From positions 37,821,598 through 37,885,597 of the forward strand of contig OX123182.2 of the NCBI GenBank assembly GCA_944739405.2: DNA of 64,000 nt, in the 5' to 3' direction. This stretch comes from Euclidia mi (taxonomy: Eukaryota; Arthropoda; Insecta; Lepidoptera; Erebidae). The position numbers and the translations under genes were made by a program. How positions within the stretch are numbered: the stretch's first letter is position 1; each line of letters opens with the position of its first letter. Positions 1 through 11,934 of this stretch are shown piece after piece. The notes below the pieces were generated by a model. That model was given only the letters and a program-made list of their open reading frames with translations. It had not been told where the DNA came from and did no database searches.

Positions 1-592
1 TTTCGTTTACCTTCATACGTAGTTTACCTTAATTTGGATTTGTCTAACTGCGGAGATACTTACATCATTTTGACCAGTTTTTTGCTAAATCTCATGAACG
101 TTGCCTGGGACTAAATTTACCAGTTACCCCAACGATTATTACTATAGTGATTGTTGTCACGTTCTTAAAGTGTACCTTGCACATAAGTTCATCATTTAAT
201 GCATAAACATAGTTAAGACTTTTGTGAAGATATAACATCATCAACATGCAATAATACTCCTATTTTCGGCATGAAGTAGAACGAGAGAAGGGAAGATAAG
301 TTAACTACGTTGCATTGTGTCAAATTCTTCTTCTTAAATATTTACAAGTACTTGTGCCGTCAGTTGAGCAGGTATCGTGCTGCCTTCTGAGAAATGTGAA
401 TTAATCCTTGTGGTTTTTCGAGGAAAATTTACTTTTACGTGCAAAAGTCAAGGCAAGGTAGTGTATCTAATAATATGCATATGACAACAACGGTACACTA
501 TGTTTTAGAACATTCTGCCGTCTTCCAGCCTTTTGAAGAATTACAACACTATATTATTAATATAAAAATGCTTACCAAATGGCGTTCCGTAG
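1..592. other. Unannotated AT-rich stretch
   Basis: I see no gene, RNA gene or clear repeat here. The short open frame at 439-624 runs into a SINE tail fragment, has no recognisable domain and is not supported as a gene. Confidence 0.4.
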
Positions 593-651
593 TCTCTGCC
601 TACCCCTCCGGGAAACAGGCGTGAGTCTATGTATGTATGTATGTATGTAGT
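593..651 (+). repeat. Tail fragment of a tRNA-derived SINE
   Basis: The sequence around gcctacccctccgggaaacaggc is followed by gtgagtctatg and a (tatg)n run. This matches the 3' tail of the larger SINE copies at 1515-1765, 48355-48600 and 61229-61640. Only the tail is present, as expected for a heavily 5'-truncated insertion. Confidence 0.5.
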
Positions 652-1005
652 AATATTAAAGATTTCATAATAAGCACATAGTAAGTAACATCGGTATTAC
701 TTTTGACGACCTTACGACACTAGCATGTTTCGTATTCACACCTGTTAAATAAATAATAATCATAATACATAGCTTCATATTTTATTTAAAAAACTTAGGT
801 AAATCAATAAAAAAGCAAGAAGAACCGCCCTGTAATGCTGGGCTTACCAAACAAGTAAATTTAATATAAAATATATCGACAAACTGGCAGTCATCATAAC
901 AAGTTTTGGATGCGTCGAGTGCTTGCGTGTTTATGATGTTTAACCTTGACAATCTTCAACAACTCCGTAGCTAGAATTTCTTTTTTTCAATTTGGTTGCC
1001 ATCTC

Positions 1006-1325
1006 TAACCTTAATAATCATCAGCCCTTTATACTGTCCCACTACTGGGCACGGGCCTCTCCTTACTATGAGAAGGGTAAGGCCATATTCCACCACGCTG
1101 GCCAAGTGTGGGTTGGCAGACTTCACATTTCTTTCGAGAATATCATGGAGAATTCTCAGAAGTAGTTTTTCTCACGATATTTTTCTTTACCAATAAACAA
1201 GCGATAATTAACAATTTAATACGCATTTAACTTCGAAAAGTTATTAGTGCGTGCCATGGATTCGAACCCGAGACCCTCTGCGAAGCAGCCTGTGGGTCTC
1301 ACCACTCGGCTATCGCTGCTTATCC
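1006..1325 (-). repeat. tRNA-derived SINE (lepidopteran type, nearly full length)
   Basis: Read on the - strand, it starts near 1325 with a tRNA-like head: an A-box-like GATAGCCGAGTGGTGAG and a B-box GGTTCGAATCC. A body follows, including the words GAAGTCTGCCAACCC, TTGGCCAGCGTGGTGGA and CTTCTCATAGTAAGG. It ends in a GATGATTATTAAGG tail. This head, body and tail arrangement is a widespread lepidopteran SINE. It would be transcribed by RNA polymerase III and mobilised by a LINE. A degenerate relative lies at 11935-12205. Confidence 0.8.
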
Positions 1326-1439
1326 TATCCTTAATGATAAATAATAATACTATTGTCATGTCATGTCTTCGTCAAGTATGATTTTAAAATAATCAACAGA
1401 GCTAGTCTTTGCGATAGTAGGTATAAGAATTCTTTATTC

Positions 1440-1505
1440 ATTATCATCGTCCTGGCGTTGTCCCGGTTGCATCCAATACTCACCGTGGAGCCCTGGTTCT
1501 GCTTT
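1440..1505 (-). repeat. Fragment of a second SINE family
   Basis: The words cgtcctggcgttgtcccggttgcatcc match the 3' part of the repeats at 5930-6345 and 12215-12470, which start with catcatcatc and cctagcgttatcccagtt. Only about 65 bases remain here, next to another SINE. Confidence 0.45.
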
Positions 1506-1514
1506 ATATATATA

Positions 1515-1765
1515 TTTTTATAGACTCACGCCTGTATCCCCGAAGGGGTAGGCAGAGGTGTTATATTACACCCACATTTCGCCATGCATTTTTAGGTCCC
1601 AGGTAATAGGGGGCGAGCCTTTTGCCGTTACCGGGCACATCACCAGACTCCGTGCTGCTACTGAGAATTCGGAAAAACCCAGTAACAATTTTGCCCGACC
1701 CGGGAATCGAACCCGCGACCTCCGATCAGCAATCGCATACGCTATCCACTGGACCACGGCGGCGG
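1515..1765 (-). repeat. tRNA-derived SINE, third family
   Basis: Read on the - strand, the head begins CGTGGTCCAGTGGATAGCG (A box) and contains GGTCGCGGGTTCGATTCCC (B box). The body includes CTCAGTAGCAGCACGGAG and GGCGAAATGTGGGTGTAA, and the tail reads CAGGCGTGAGTCTATA. Copies or fragments of the same family recur at 593-651, 48355-48600, 53215-53320 and 61229-61640. The tRNA-like head has lost any cloverleaf, so this is a retroposon and not a tRNA gene. Confidence 0.8.
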
Positions 1766-1977
1766 TCTGCTTTCTAGTCTTACCAAATTTGACAGAATAT
1801 TAGCTTTCTTTAACTATAGTTAACTTCGTAAATTTAAAATGTAGGTGGATCTAAAGCGATGAATGCCTCAACCCACAAGTGTGATGATATATCTAAAACG
1901 TGCATTGAAATAAAACTGATGACGTTAGTACAAATATGTAGCACTATTTGCGGTTTCATCAAGCATAGCATAGCTAA

Positions 1978-3982
1978 TTAGTGCTTTATCTTACACACAG
2001 TTTTAGCACCCACCTTGATCTCTTGAAGAGCAGAACAACAACAAGACGTAATACAATGAGAAGTATGTAACGTAGGTACGGTACCCATAATCACATACCC
2101 AAGTACCGTCTCAATAGCGGGCGGTAAATCATATCGTTCACTACGTACTATTTTAGTTCGTAGCAAGTGCGGAAATATTGAAGCTCCGATCAAAAGATCA
2201 ATGCCTGCCGGATTCGCAAACTCCGCGTCGGCTAGCGGCAATGACTCGAGATGAGTGAGTGATGCTACGTCTACATTAGCGTTCGGCAATGCGTCCGTGA
2301 TACGCTCCACGATAAGCGAAGAGATGTTAAAATTAATATTCCTATCAAAACGCGAATGTATTTTAACATCTACGGAACCCCTGCAATGCCTTTCTGATCC
2401 GCCTATCCCTTTGACGGTTGAGTTAGTATTTTTAAAGTTATTCCATAATCCGAGGCGTTTGAAGCATTCCGATGTTATAAGATTGGTCTGAGATGCGCTA
2501 TCTAGCAGACAACGTACCATGTGCGGCGACCCATTAACATCATATACGATAACTTGCGCTGTCGCTAACAGTACCGTGTTAGACGCCGTACACTGCGTTT
2601 TGGCCCTGCGCGGATCATTATAGATGCGCGAGTGCCGTCCTCGCGTGCGCGTCGCCCGCGCAATGGATGTCATACACAACGATACTTCGCCCTCAGACGC
2701 GGAAGGCGCAGCTACCGTGGTCTGCACCTGCGACCTACTCGTAAGTGTGTCAAGGTTAGCGGCTTTATCGAAATGTAACAGTGTATGATGTTTTTGATTA
2801 CACGAGCGACATCTCGTTCTACTAGAACAATTACTCGTTTTATGTTTTATGCTTAAGCAATTAATGCAAGCTTTGTTGTCTTTTACGCATTTAAAACGAG
2901 CGGTTGCATGTAAATTATCGAAGTCGGGACACTTGTATAAGTGGTCGTGCACTATATTACTGCACAGACACTTCTGTGAATTATTACTATTAGATTCCGA
3001 ACATGTTACGTAAGATTGTGCATTAGGGACCGAGTTATTATTACTATTTCGCGATTTATTCAACCTTTGTTTGTTGCTGTTAGTGTTAGACGGGCCAGGT
3101 GAACCAGACTGCGTATTATGAAATATTCGACACTGATCTTTGATGAACGAAATAAAACTATCTAGTGTAGGTATTTTATTATTGCGTTCCGTCATCTCGA
3201 ATGCGCGAATTCTATCGGTGTCAAACTTTTTTAAAGCGAGTTGAAGCAACATAAAGTCGGAAAGATCTTCTAATTTTTAATTCCTAAGAGAATTAACCGC
3301 GGTTACGAAGTTATCAATAAACAGCTGGAAATTCGAGACAGACGCGTTGCCGGACAGTTTGAGATTTAAAGCTTGGTCAAAGTACGTAGACGCTAGGACG
3401 CGCGTGTCCTGATATCTGTCAAGTAGTGACTGAAATATGACCTGATAATTCTCAGCACTGGGTGTGACACCTGCAAATACGGACTGGGCCTTCGGTGACA
3501 GTTTACCTATTAAAGTCAACATCTGTCAGAGAACCATTATCGTGCACTGTAGACTTAAAACTCGCATAGAATAACGGCCAATTTCGTATATCTCCGTCAA
3601 ACGACATAATCTCGATTGGCGGTAATCTCGGTTTGCGGGCAACGGGCTCTGCCGAACATTTACCCTCCAATTGCGATTGTATACGCTTAATAATACAATA
3701 AAGATCTTCGAATGAGGTATACGCCTGATAGTTCGGTTTTTCATCAGGATTGATAGAAAGTAATCTTGCGTTATAATCGTCTAACAACTTATGAAAATCT
3801 GTTCGAATACTATCTACTGTTATACAATAACTGAGAAATGCTTCGCTATTACTGTCAGACATAGACGCGGTTTTTGAGCATTCATAGATGTTTTGAATGC
3901 GCTCAAATAAAATATTGCGTTTCGCTTCTAAGATTGTCATCTCTTTGTCTTCCGACACGCGTGACTTCTTTTGTTGTGACAT
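1978..3982 (-). pseudogene. BEL/Pao retrotransposon gag and protease region, broken and truncated
   Basis: On the - strand, 3982 down to 1978 reads through the 5' half of a BEL/Pao-type polyprotein. In order it has a DUF1759-like gag region (key words LPPIEIMSFDGDIRNWPLF), Cys/His knuckles (CINCLSIKHKTSNC and CRSCNQKHHTLLH), and a DUF1758-like retropepsin with active-site LLDSASQTNLI and a following GIDLLIGA motif. A frameshift near 3505-3520 separates the first 159 codons from the rest. An in-frame stop lies at 3277-3279, so the element cannot make an intact polyprotein. The match stops at 1978 after the protease. Reverse transcriptase, RNase H, integrase and the 3' LTR are absent. No host function is suggested. 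Confidence 0.85.
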
Positions 3983-4290
3983 GCTTACGTAAGTATAAGC
4001 TAATGAGAACGAAACAAAATAAGAATATCTAATGTACCTATTATTTTACCTAAGTAGGCTAAGTAGGCAACACTTTAGCGCTGTGGAATTAAAAGATGCT
4101 CGAAATATGAGATTTACAAGACAACTATGATAGTTGCAGAAATAATAATTTAATAAGTAGGTAGCTACATAAAAGTTTACCTACTGATGCGGGCGGAAAT
4201 AACCATGTGACGGTTATGTGAATATATTAGGAGTATAGCTAGGTGCTATAATTGCCTAGGTATAGCGATATAACGTATAAAAACGTAAAT

Positions 4291-4310
4291 GAATCCGGCT
4301 CGAAGGACCA
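4291..4310 (-). promoter_or_regulatory. Primer binding site for tRNA-Tyr of the BEL/Pao element
   Basis: The + strand here reads gaatccggctcgaaggacca. That is the 3' end of insect tRNA-Tyr (T-stem, the TCGAAGG acceptor strand, discriminator A, CCA). The - strand, which is the element's sense strand, is therefore complementary to that tRNA and starts with TGG. It lies about 310 bases upstream of the gag start at 3982, where a primer binding site is expected. tRNA-Tyr was identified from remembered sequence. Confidence 0.7.
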
Positions 4311-4860
4311 AAAAAATGGTTCGGCTTTACACCGAAACCGTAGGGTTCTAGGCGACTTGGAGAAGGAAATGGACTGTATAGAGAGGATAGCGGTTCTTCG
4401 CCGCCTAGGAGATGGATACGCTAAGGGGTGATTGAGTGGGTATAGGATATTTCAAGGATGGAGGGCACCTACCTTATACAACATTCTTCGTTTCCGTAGG
4501 GCAGTCTCCTGGTGGTTTCGAGAATCCTGAAGCTGTTTGATTCACTACACTACACCATTCGTTTCACTTTCACTTGCGAGCGGGTTTTCCTTGGTGGAAG
4601 CGGTAATAAACACATACGGGAGCGGCGCGGTACGATCGAGACGGCGTTCTCAGCGAGCGGAATGTTCTGGACTGACACTCGCGTCGACGAATCAGGCGAA
4701 AGGCAGTGCCTCTTCCAGGGAGAGGGATAGAGGGAGACGGAAATATGGTATCGCTCACACTTGAACGTGGAACGATTGATGTTGATGCGATTAGTTATGG
4801 ATAGGAAGGTAGATGGCGCTACGAGATTTGTTTCTAAAGAGAACTACTGCGCGCACCCGA
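4311..4860 (-). repeat. Probable 5' LTR of the BEL/Pao element (outer edge uncertain)
   Basis: This lies immediately upstream of the primer binding site in the element's sense direction. It is more GC-rich than the flanks. Near the primer site its sense strand reads GTTTCGGTGTAAAGCCGAACCA followed by a T run, a plausible LTR end plus spacer. The partner 3' LTR is missing, so the outer boundary cannot be set by comparison and 4860 is a guess from base composition. The short frames on both strands here (4512-4764) are not supported as genes. Confidence 0.4.
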
Positions 4861-5117
4861 ATTATGCATATTTTTTAAATAAGAGTGTTTAGTGCCGTAA
4901 GTACGCAACCTAAAGTAAGTATTTTTTTTTTGCAATTTACATGCACACAACACCACCAAGGCCAAGCTAAGTAGAGTTTTACTACAAGTACTAGACAATG
5001 GATAAACACACATATACCTAAACTTTATTTTTGTAAATACATATAAGCATAGACTAATGATTGGTCTCGCCCTGCTCTACTAGACGGAGCCCTCATACTT
5101 GTAAAATGAGGCAGAAA

Positions 5118-5163
5118 AAACCATGCCAGCTGGCATGGTTTGCGGCTGTCACACTGACAGCCG
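5118..5163. repeat. Two adjacent hairpins, loops of 0 and 3 bases
   Basis: 5118-5141 is a perfect 24-base palindrome, aaaccatgccag followed at once by its reverse complement. 5143-5163 has 9-base arms (cggctgtca / tgacagccg) with the loop cac. The two are separated by one base. The same twin arrangement occurs at 5674-5764 and 37091-37158. Confidence 0.9.
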
Positions 5164-5673
5164 TGTGTCAGTTTCATATATCCACCAAATCAATTATGCA
5201 AATAATTCGCTGTACACTGCCAAGTTGCGCTTTTATCCCTTATAAAAATAAGTCAGCAAGCAATAAAAAGGACTCTGGGTTCACATACCATCTGTAACAT
5301 AACAATAAATTTGAAATTTCACCCTAAAATTACATTAAACCAAAAATTTCATTCAGTGTTGCTGCGCGTAGAAGAACAATTTCCTCGTAGTTGAGATTTT
5401 TATGATAGGTATAAATGTATTGTTATTGTATTTTAGAATATAATCTATTGCATTTATCTGACCTTATTATTTATTTAACATATTTATGGATTGTTTAATG
5501 TTTACATTAGTAATTTATATACATAAAGGGTTGAAGTAAATATATAAGGCAGTCATCTTGAACAAATGTGAGCTCATATTGTTTTACAAAGTAACAGTAG
5601 TGATAGGTCGCACATGCGTTTGGACTTCATTTTAAGCAATAAAGATATGATAAGATTCCTGAAAAAGTAATTT

Positions 5674-5764
5674 AAAATCTTTCAACACAATTACCAAATT
5701 GTGTTGAAAGATTTTTTTAAAATTCATAAAATTGTTCTAGGTATCAACCTAGAACAATTTTATG
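5674..5764. repeat. Two neighbouring perfect hairpins with 4-base loops
   Basis: First hairpin: 19-base arms 5674-5692 and 5697-5715, loop acca. Second: 18-base arms 5725-5742 and 5747-5764, loop atca. The arms match perfectly although the surrounding AT-rich DNA looks like old neutral sequence. Confidence 0.9.
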
Positions 5765-5929
5765 TATTTTAATTATTAGTAAAAAAATCTAAAAAACGTT
5801 CAACAGTTTACGCAGTATCTTCTCGTGGTTACAGAATAAATATCTTTTGGGCCTCACATTCAGCTACTCATTACACGTAGATGCTATTAGAATAATTAGG
5901 TTTATTCGTATCGCAGTCATTCACCATCA

Positions 5930-6345
5930 TCATCGTCCTAGCGTTATCCCAGTTGCATCCAAGACCTTGCGACTTGGAGCCTGAGGGCCGCTTACATACT
6001 AGTCCAACCAGATAATGACAGAATATCTGCTTTTCCACAGAGCGGCTGCTGCCTGACTCCGTAATCCAAAGGGATAGCGATATGCCATGGGTTTAGACAA
6101 GTATCAGTTTGTTTGAGGGGACTGACTCCCCGTAAAAAATTTCAAAGATCTTAATGAAAGCCGGGACTGACGGTTTAACCTGCTCTCCGAGGCACGGGGC
6201 AAGCGATCATTAGCAATTTAATAGACAAATATCTTTGAAAAGACAATGGTGCACGCGGGCACGCCGTAGATTCAAACTCGAAACCGTCTACATGGCAGTC
6301 TGTTAATATTGTCTATCGTTACTTGTGAGTTTTGGTGTCTACATT
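5930..6345 (-). repeat. SINE-like retroposon, second family
   Basis: The left end is a catcatcatc run followed by gtcctagcgttatcccagttgc. The middle contains aagggatagcgatatgccatgg, gaggggactgactcc and caaagatcttaatgaaagccggg. The right end has a degraded tRNA-like head with a B-box-like word. The same words occur at 12215-12470 and in fragments near 1440 and 1760, so this is a dispersed family. The - strand is the sense strand because the microsatellite-like tail is on the left. Confidence 0.6.
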
Positions 6346-6349
6346 ACTA

Positions 6350-7860
6350 TTAACAGTAAATAAACCTCAGTGAAACTTAAAAGGTCAAAGTGGTATTAAA
6401 TAATGTGTAACTAACAGCTAGAATGGAAATAGAATGCACTATTTTCTAAATAACTTATAAGATTATTTTGAATACGTAATAATTTGTAAATATCATATGT
6501 AACAACCTATTTGGATACCACCAAATCATTGGATAATATACCCACCATTTTTTCGATGATGAAACCTGCGCCAAATCCATACACGAATAAATTGATGCTT
6601 TTAAATAATTGTAAATTTTGTACCTACATTTATAACCAGTCACTTATCCAATAGACCACAGTATAAAATATTTTCCTATTGACTCGGGTAACTGTTGAGA
6701 AGCTGACAACACGATTTTTCACGCATGCGTCTTGATGCTTTTGATTGACACACACTGTCATAATGAGTTGCCTCACTTATGGACCTATGTTTCTTAGGCA
6801 GTGCGGTGTCTAGTATAGCGAAGCGATACCAATCATTTGTCTAAGCATATAAGTGTTATTATAGGTAGACACACAGATTGAAACACCCAGACCAAACATT
6901 TAATTAGTTTTAAACAAAATAACTGAATAGCATACCTTAGATATTTCAATTACCTATATGTTTTCTCTACTTTTTCTTAAATTGTTTTATCGCGGCAAAA
7001 TCATCGTAATCGTGTAGAGTAAAAGTCTGTCTAATAGCTACGCAGTATAGATTTATTAATCATAAAACATTTTGCTCTAGTTGCAACTAGGAAATGATAC
7101 ATGATTATTTTGATCTGTGATGCCATATAAAACACTTAGGTACAAAATGTTTTATAATCGTAATGCATATGTATGTATATTAATGGAAAGTAGTATCAAT
7201 ACTATGTAAAGGGTTAACTATGGGTTTTACAATATTAAGTGGATTTTTTTCGAACCGTCGGTTCTGACTGTCGTGAATATGTATTTATTAAATTTTATTC
7301 GACGACAGTACATACTCTTGAATATTATTGACACTGGCGTAGCCATAGCATGTAGAAGGAGTGTGACAACCGCTGTCTGGAAAATCTTATAATCTGTCAA
7401 ATGCGAAGGACTCCAAGCAAACTCCAAGGCAAAAAGTCTTGTATGTAACCGGGATGACAGAGACGATGGTGATGGTTTCTTTAATTTTAATACGTATGTT
7501 GTTTAATACTATCAATGAGTATCTTTAAAAAAGCAATATCACAAAAATATAATTTCGTGTGACTAAATACTAAGCAGCTACTTTCCAGCTGTTAAAATCG
7601 CATTTTGCACTTGTACTATACTGATAATTGGTAGCTACATAACTATTGTACTGGTTGAAACTCTATTGTGTAGAACTCTCGTAATGATTACAAATGTAAA
7701 CAAATCGGCTGAGCATTCATAAACACTTCCACCTCACTCTATTACACCACTGATTTTGAACATAACTAGAATTATTGGTAATTACTAGAAATTAAAAAAA
7801 GGCTTTAATTTTGTACTAGAAAGTACTCGTTACTTGGCAATTACGGAATATATATTTTAA
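6350..7860. other. Unannotated AT-rich stretch
   Basis: No gene or repeat could be recognised. The longest frames (6455-6643 and 7227-7427, both - strand) have no family features and biased AT-rich composition. Confidence 0.4.
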
Positions 7861-7861
7861 A

Positions 7862-7922
7862 TTGGGGGGAAGCCTATGTCCAGCAGTGGATGCCTTTCGG
7901 TTAATATGATGATGATGGTGAT
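7862..7922 (+). repeat. 3' end of an RTE-type LINE
   Basis: The frame reads WGEAYVQQWMPFG then a stop, followed by TGATGATGATGG. This is the conserved carboxyl end and TGATGA-type tail of RTE-clade LINE polymerases in Lepidoptera. A longer copy lies on the other strand at 60418-60595. Only about 60 bases survive. Confidence 0.65.
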
Positions 7923-8439
7923 TTAAAAAAAATCAAAATTCTAGTACCAATTGTTTAGAAACAAGTGTTGTAAAAACTGGCAGAAAAACATGGAGATAAT
8001 TTTGAGTAATAGAATTTAGTTGAAAATTTTATGTTGGTGTATATTTAAATATACATTATTCAAGCTTGAATCTCGTAAAATAAAAAATATCTTCAATACC
8101 AGTTTAGTATAGCAACACACTGTAAGGATCCGCTACGGCGCGCCGGTCTGGTAGATTTTAGCCATGGTCTAATCGTATGTAGCTAGGTATTACTTCGATA
8201 ATATTAATGAGAATCTAACTTACAATAGAGCACCTGAATGTCCTTAAAAAGTTGATAGACCTACATAAACTTTTATAAACTATTTTAAGGTCTCGGGTTA
8301 AAAAACGTCCACTTAGTATTGCTTGCCGCACATCATGGTACAGGCACGAGAATCTATAGTATATTAGAAGCAGACTGCTTCTGATGTATTATCGCAGATA
8401 TTTACTTAGTATAAATTCTAGTAAAATGTGGAATATAAT

Positions 8440-8625
8440 TATACAAGACGGTGCCAGAGGCTTCGCCCGCGTCAATTATACATATAAACCTTCATCTTGA
8501 ATAATTATATCTATTAAAAAAAACCGCATTAAAATCCGTTGCGTAGTTTTTAAAATTTAAGCATACATAGGGACAGACAGACAGAAGACAGACTTTGTTT
8601 TATACTATGTAATGATACGTTCCTT
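8440..8625. repeat. Dispersed lepidopteran repeat fragment
   Basis: Contains gaggcttcgcccgcgtcaatt, ccgcattaaaatccgttgcg and catacatagggacagacagaca. I remember these words as a highly dispersed lepidopteran repeat. Family assignment is uncertain and no coding capacity is seen. Confidence 0.5.
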
Positions 8626-8648
8626 ATTTGCACATCATTCCTTTTTTT

Positions 8649-8825
8649 ACCCGACTACGGCGGAGCCAAAAGGAAGGGTTATGTTTTTGGCAGTCTATGT
8701 ATATATGTTTGTATGTTCCACCGTAGCGCCTAAATTACTGAACCGATTTTAATAAATGGGGTGTCAAAAGATTCGTAATAATGGCCCGGGTGACATAGGC
8801 TATATAAATTTTTACGTAGTCGGGT
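8649..8825. mobile_element. Small terminal-inverted-repeat element (MITE-like)
   Basis: The ends are acccgactacg (8649-8659) and cgtagtcgggt (8815-8825), a perfect 11-base inverted repeat enclosing 177 bases. The interior has words typical of dispersed lepidopteran elements, such as ctgaaccgattttaataaatgg. There is no coding frame, so it would need a transposase supplied elsewhere. No unambiguous target duplication was found. Confidence 0.5.
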
Positions 8826-8879
8826 TATAGTTTTGAAACTTATACAAATTTATTTTATTTATTTAATTTTATTTAACAT

Positions 8880-9795
8880 TTAGAAAAAACTTACAAAAAA
8901 AGAAACACAAATATTTACCTCCGAACATACGACAGAGAGGTTTAAACCTTTTCGGTAAACGAATGTTGCGACCAAGTTAACCTTTCTGCTTAAATATATG
9001 CAAAAAATAACTTCACGTTTGTCACTCCCACAATACTTGCGATGCATATTATGATGCCATTTAGCGAAAACAATATAAGGCATTCGATGTAATAAACACG
9101 TTTCTACAACAGCTAGGTCATTCACATTGACAGAAATACAATATGGAAACTATCAATATTAAGTCCAAAATTGCTTTGTTTGCCTTAACGGTAAAGAATC
9201 GCCAAATATTAAGCTAATAATATGCTAAAATATTTCTTCATGTTTTCCTTGACTCCGAAAGTCAGACGATTTGTAACAACGGACGTATTTGATTATAAGG
9301 TAGATAAAATTTACGTTAAGATTCCCTATTTCAACTAGAGTACCTTATCTATGGAAAGTACACATTCTCGCTCTTTGCCATAAGATTCATTCATTAAATT
9401 TATTTGGATCTGGCTTTAAAATATTTTATTTTTCATCCAAACATTGGATCGTAGATCGTTATGTAGAAAACCTACATATAATGTATTAACTTAAATATCA
9501 CAATCGAAACAGTGTTAAGACTTTACCTAGTTACACATAGCGCTTTGCTCGGTTTGCTTTTTAACAGGCACTTTGAAAACATAATAATACTATCGAACTG
9601 AATTATTTAATTTGTATTGCATCATTTTATTATTATGCATTTATGTTTAAGATACGTAGTGCTTACATGTGTTCGCCTCTGGCCGAGGGGTTAGACTTAC
9701 TTTTCATAGAGCGCACAACTTATATACCTAACTTATACACTGTTTTTTCTTCAGCATCGGTCTATGGGTTTAACCGTATCATAGTGAGAAAAGAT
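8880..9795. other. Unannotated AT-rich stretch
   Basis: No gene recognised. Open frames at 8880-9125 (-) and 9643-9909 (+) have no domain. The latter enters the inverted-repeat element that follows. Confidence 0.4.
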
Positions 9796-9798
9796 AAC

Positions 9799-10557
9799 GA
9801 GTTATTCCCAATTTGTCATTGTTCCGATTTGTCATCAACAATTTTCTCCATACATCAATTCCCGATTCGTCATAAGAGCAAAATAAATAATTTAATATTT
9901 AAATTTTGAGTTCCGATTCGTCATCGGCATAAAAATTCACGTTGCAGGGTACCGTCAGAAATAAAAGTACCTATAAGAAGAAATTTGAAATGAAAGAATT
10001 TGATGTAGGTAAAGGTTTTAATCATTCTAGGGGATTTGCAAAAGATTAGTTTATATCATACAATTCATCGATATGGCGTAAATTGGTATATGTGAATATT
10101 TACCTATAAATTAATTTGTAAATAAATAATTCGTAAAATCATGGACACCCCGACAGCGCATTGCTATACTCCTGTAAGTTATGCGGTCCTAGTACATGGT
10201 GAGCAGTTGCGTCACATGAGTAAATACTCATGTGGTTGCGTGGACACTCGTTGATTGGTATACTCTTGTGATTTATGCTATCCTGGTATTTTGGTTTTGG
10301 TCGTGCGTTGTTTGTTACAATCGCGATTTTACCCGCGTCTTGCAGTATCCGGATAAAATATAACCAACATATTAAACAATATAAATTATAAAAAATATAT
10401 ATTACAATATGGTAAAGCTTTTCTTGTTGACAGTACGTTTAACAAAATAAAATACTGATGACGAATCGGAACAATGCAAAATAAAATAATTTGTGTGATG
10501 GCAAATTGGAACACGTTTTTTATAGATGACGAATCGGAACAATGACAAATCGGGAAT
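9799..10557. mobile_element. Inverted-repeat element with internal ttccgattcgtcat repeats
   Basis: The left end is gagttattcccaatttgtca followed by ttgttccgatttgtcat. The right end around 10519-10557 is its reverse complement with a few changes, giving terminal repeats of about 38 bases. The word ttccgattcgtcat and its variants repeat inside both ends (near 9862 and 9912 on the left, 10457 and 10491 on the right). The interior (about 560 bases) has no coding frame. It looks like a non-autonomous DNA transposon. The superfamily is not recognised and no clear target duplication is visible. Confidence 0.6.
10213..10234. repeat. Small perfect hairpin
   Basis: Arms cacatgagta and tactcatgtg, loop aa. 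It lies inside the inverted-repeat element 9799-10557, between two diverged direct repeats (ctatactcctgtaagttatg near 10162 and gtatactcttgtgatttatg near 10258). Confidence 0.7.
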
Positions 10558-10559
10558 AA

Positions 10560-11930
10560 CTCTTATAAACAGTGCTGTATATATTATTTTTAAATTATTA
10601 TTAAATAGTGAGTAAATATTCAAATAAAATACAAATTCGAGAGCAAATAGGTATAACATTCCAACATTAACAATTATGTTTGATAGAATAGTGACGCACA
10701 ATGGCTGATTATTAAAATTAATTGAACGGGAAAATAACAAACAGATTCGATTGTACGTTAAAATGTTTATTTATAGTTAAAACTCTTCAATTATTTACCT
10801 TTACAAACGTAATTGATAAAGTCTTACAATAAGCCGATACAAATAGGAATTATTATTTTAACACAGAACACAAAGAGCACTCGTTTTGTATACATTTATG
10901 TTTAATTGTATTTCATTTAGAGTCCTTTCTATAAAGGCAAAATAAAAATAAAGCACTTTGGCTCACTGATATTTTAAAACAAGTTCAAGGTCAAAAAAGC
11001 AAGAATAAAATAATCCAGTCATGAACCGATATGGATGTGTATCAATATCGATATACCGATATACCGGTACGATATGTGTGAATCATCAATTAAATGCATA
11101 CAATACATGTCATGCATAGTGAGTTACCTACTACGCACTAAACATGACATGTACCTATACTTAGAATATGTATTAAACAACTAAATATACTTATTTGAGT
11201 GCAAATAAAGTTATTTGAGAAGTATCTTTCATAATGAAATGCTTACCTCATTACTTCCTTTATAATTATTGTTTTCTTTGATTTACTTCTGTACACTACT
11301 GAAATATATACGCACATGTACCTAATAATATTATAATCTAGTAGAAGAAGTTTAAGAACATAGCTACTTGGGATGATGTAAACGAGCCCACGCAATGTAT
11401 TCAGGCAAATAGAGGTATGTGTTTATGACCAAATACACAAACACAAAGCTGACATAAATTAATTTACTCACCCGTGCTCATAGTTGGGTAACGATTGTTT
11501 TATTACCATATTTGGCAATCTTAAAACTTAAGACCGCATTTGAAACTTTTGGTTATGAATGTATTTTTTGTCCTTAAAATCAATTCAGATTTTCGTCTTC
11601 CACCTAGACCACATAATTTTAATTTCGATAGAAGAGGCAGAGTTACAAACGGGTGGACCCTCCGCAAACTGATCTCATAAAGACGCCTTTACTGCCCCCG
11701 AGAAAAAATCATTTATTCAACGAACTTTGATAATTATTAAGAACAAATGACAAGCACTGAAGAAGCGTTTGTCATTAGCACAGAGTACCTTTGTTTATAG
11801 GAGGAGTCATTAGTATTTAACTAAATATCGTAGTCCTTACACGTTGACTAAAAAGCGCGACACCATTTGCCTGTACTAAAGTACTACCAGCGTACTACCA
11901 GCACTATATATACTCTTTTCCGACCTACGT
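10560..11930. other. Unannotated AT-rich stretch
   Basis: No gene recognised. Features seen are a short cluster of cgatat/accgatat words near 11045-11075 and a tacatgtcatg ... catgacatgta inverted pair near 11105-11153. The overlapping - strand frame 10402-10740 has no recognisable domain. Confidence 0.4.
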
Positions 11931-11934
11931 GAAT

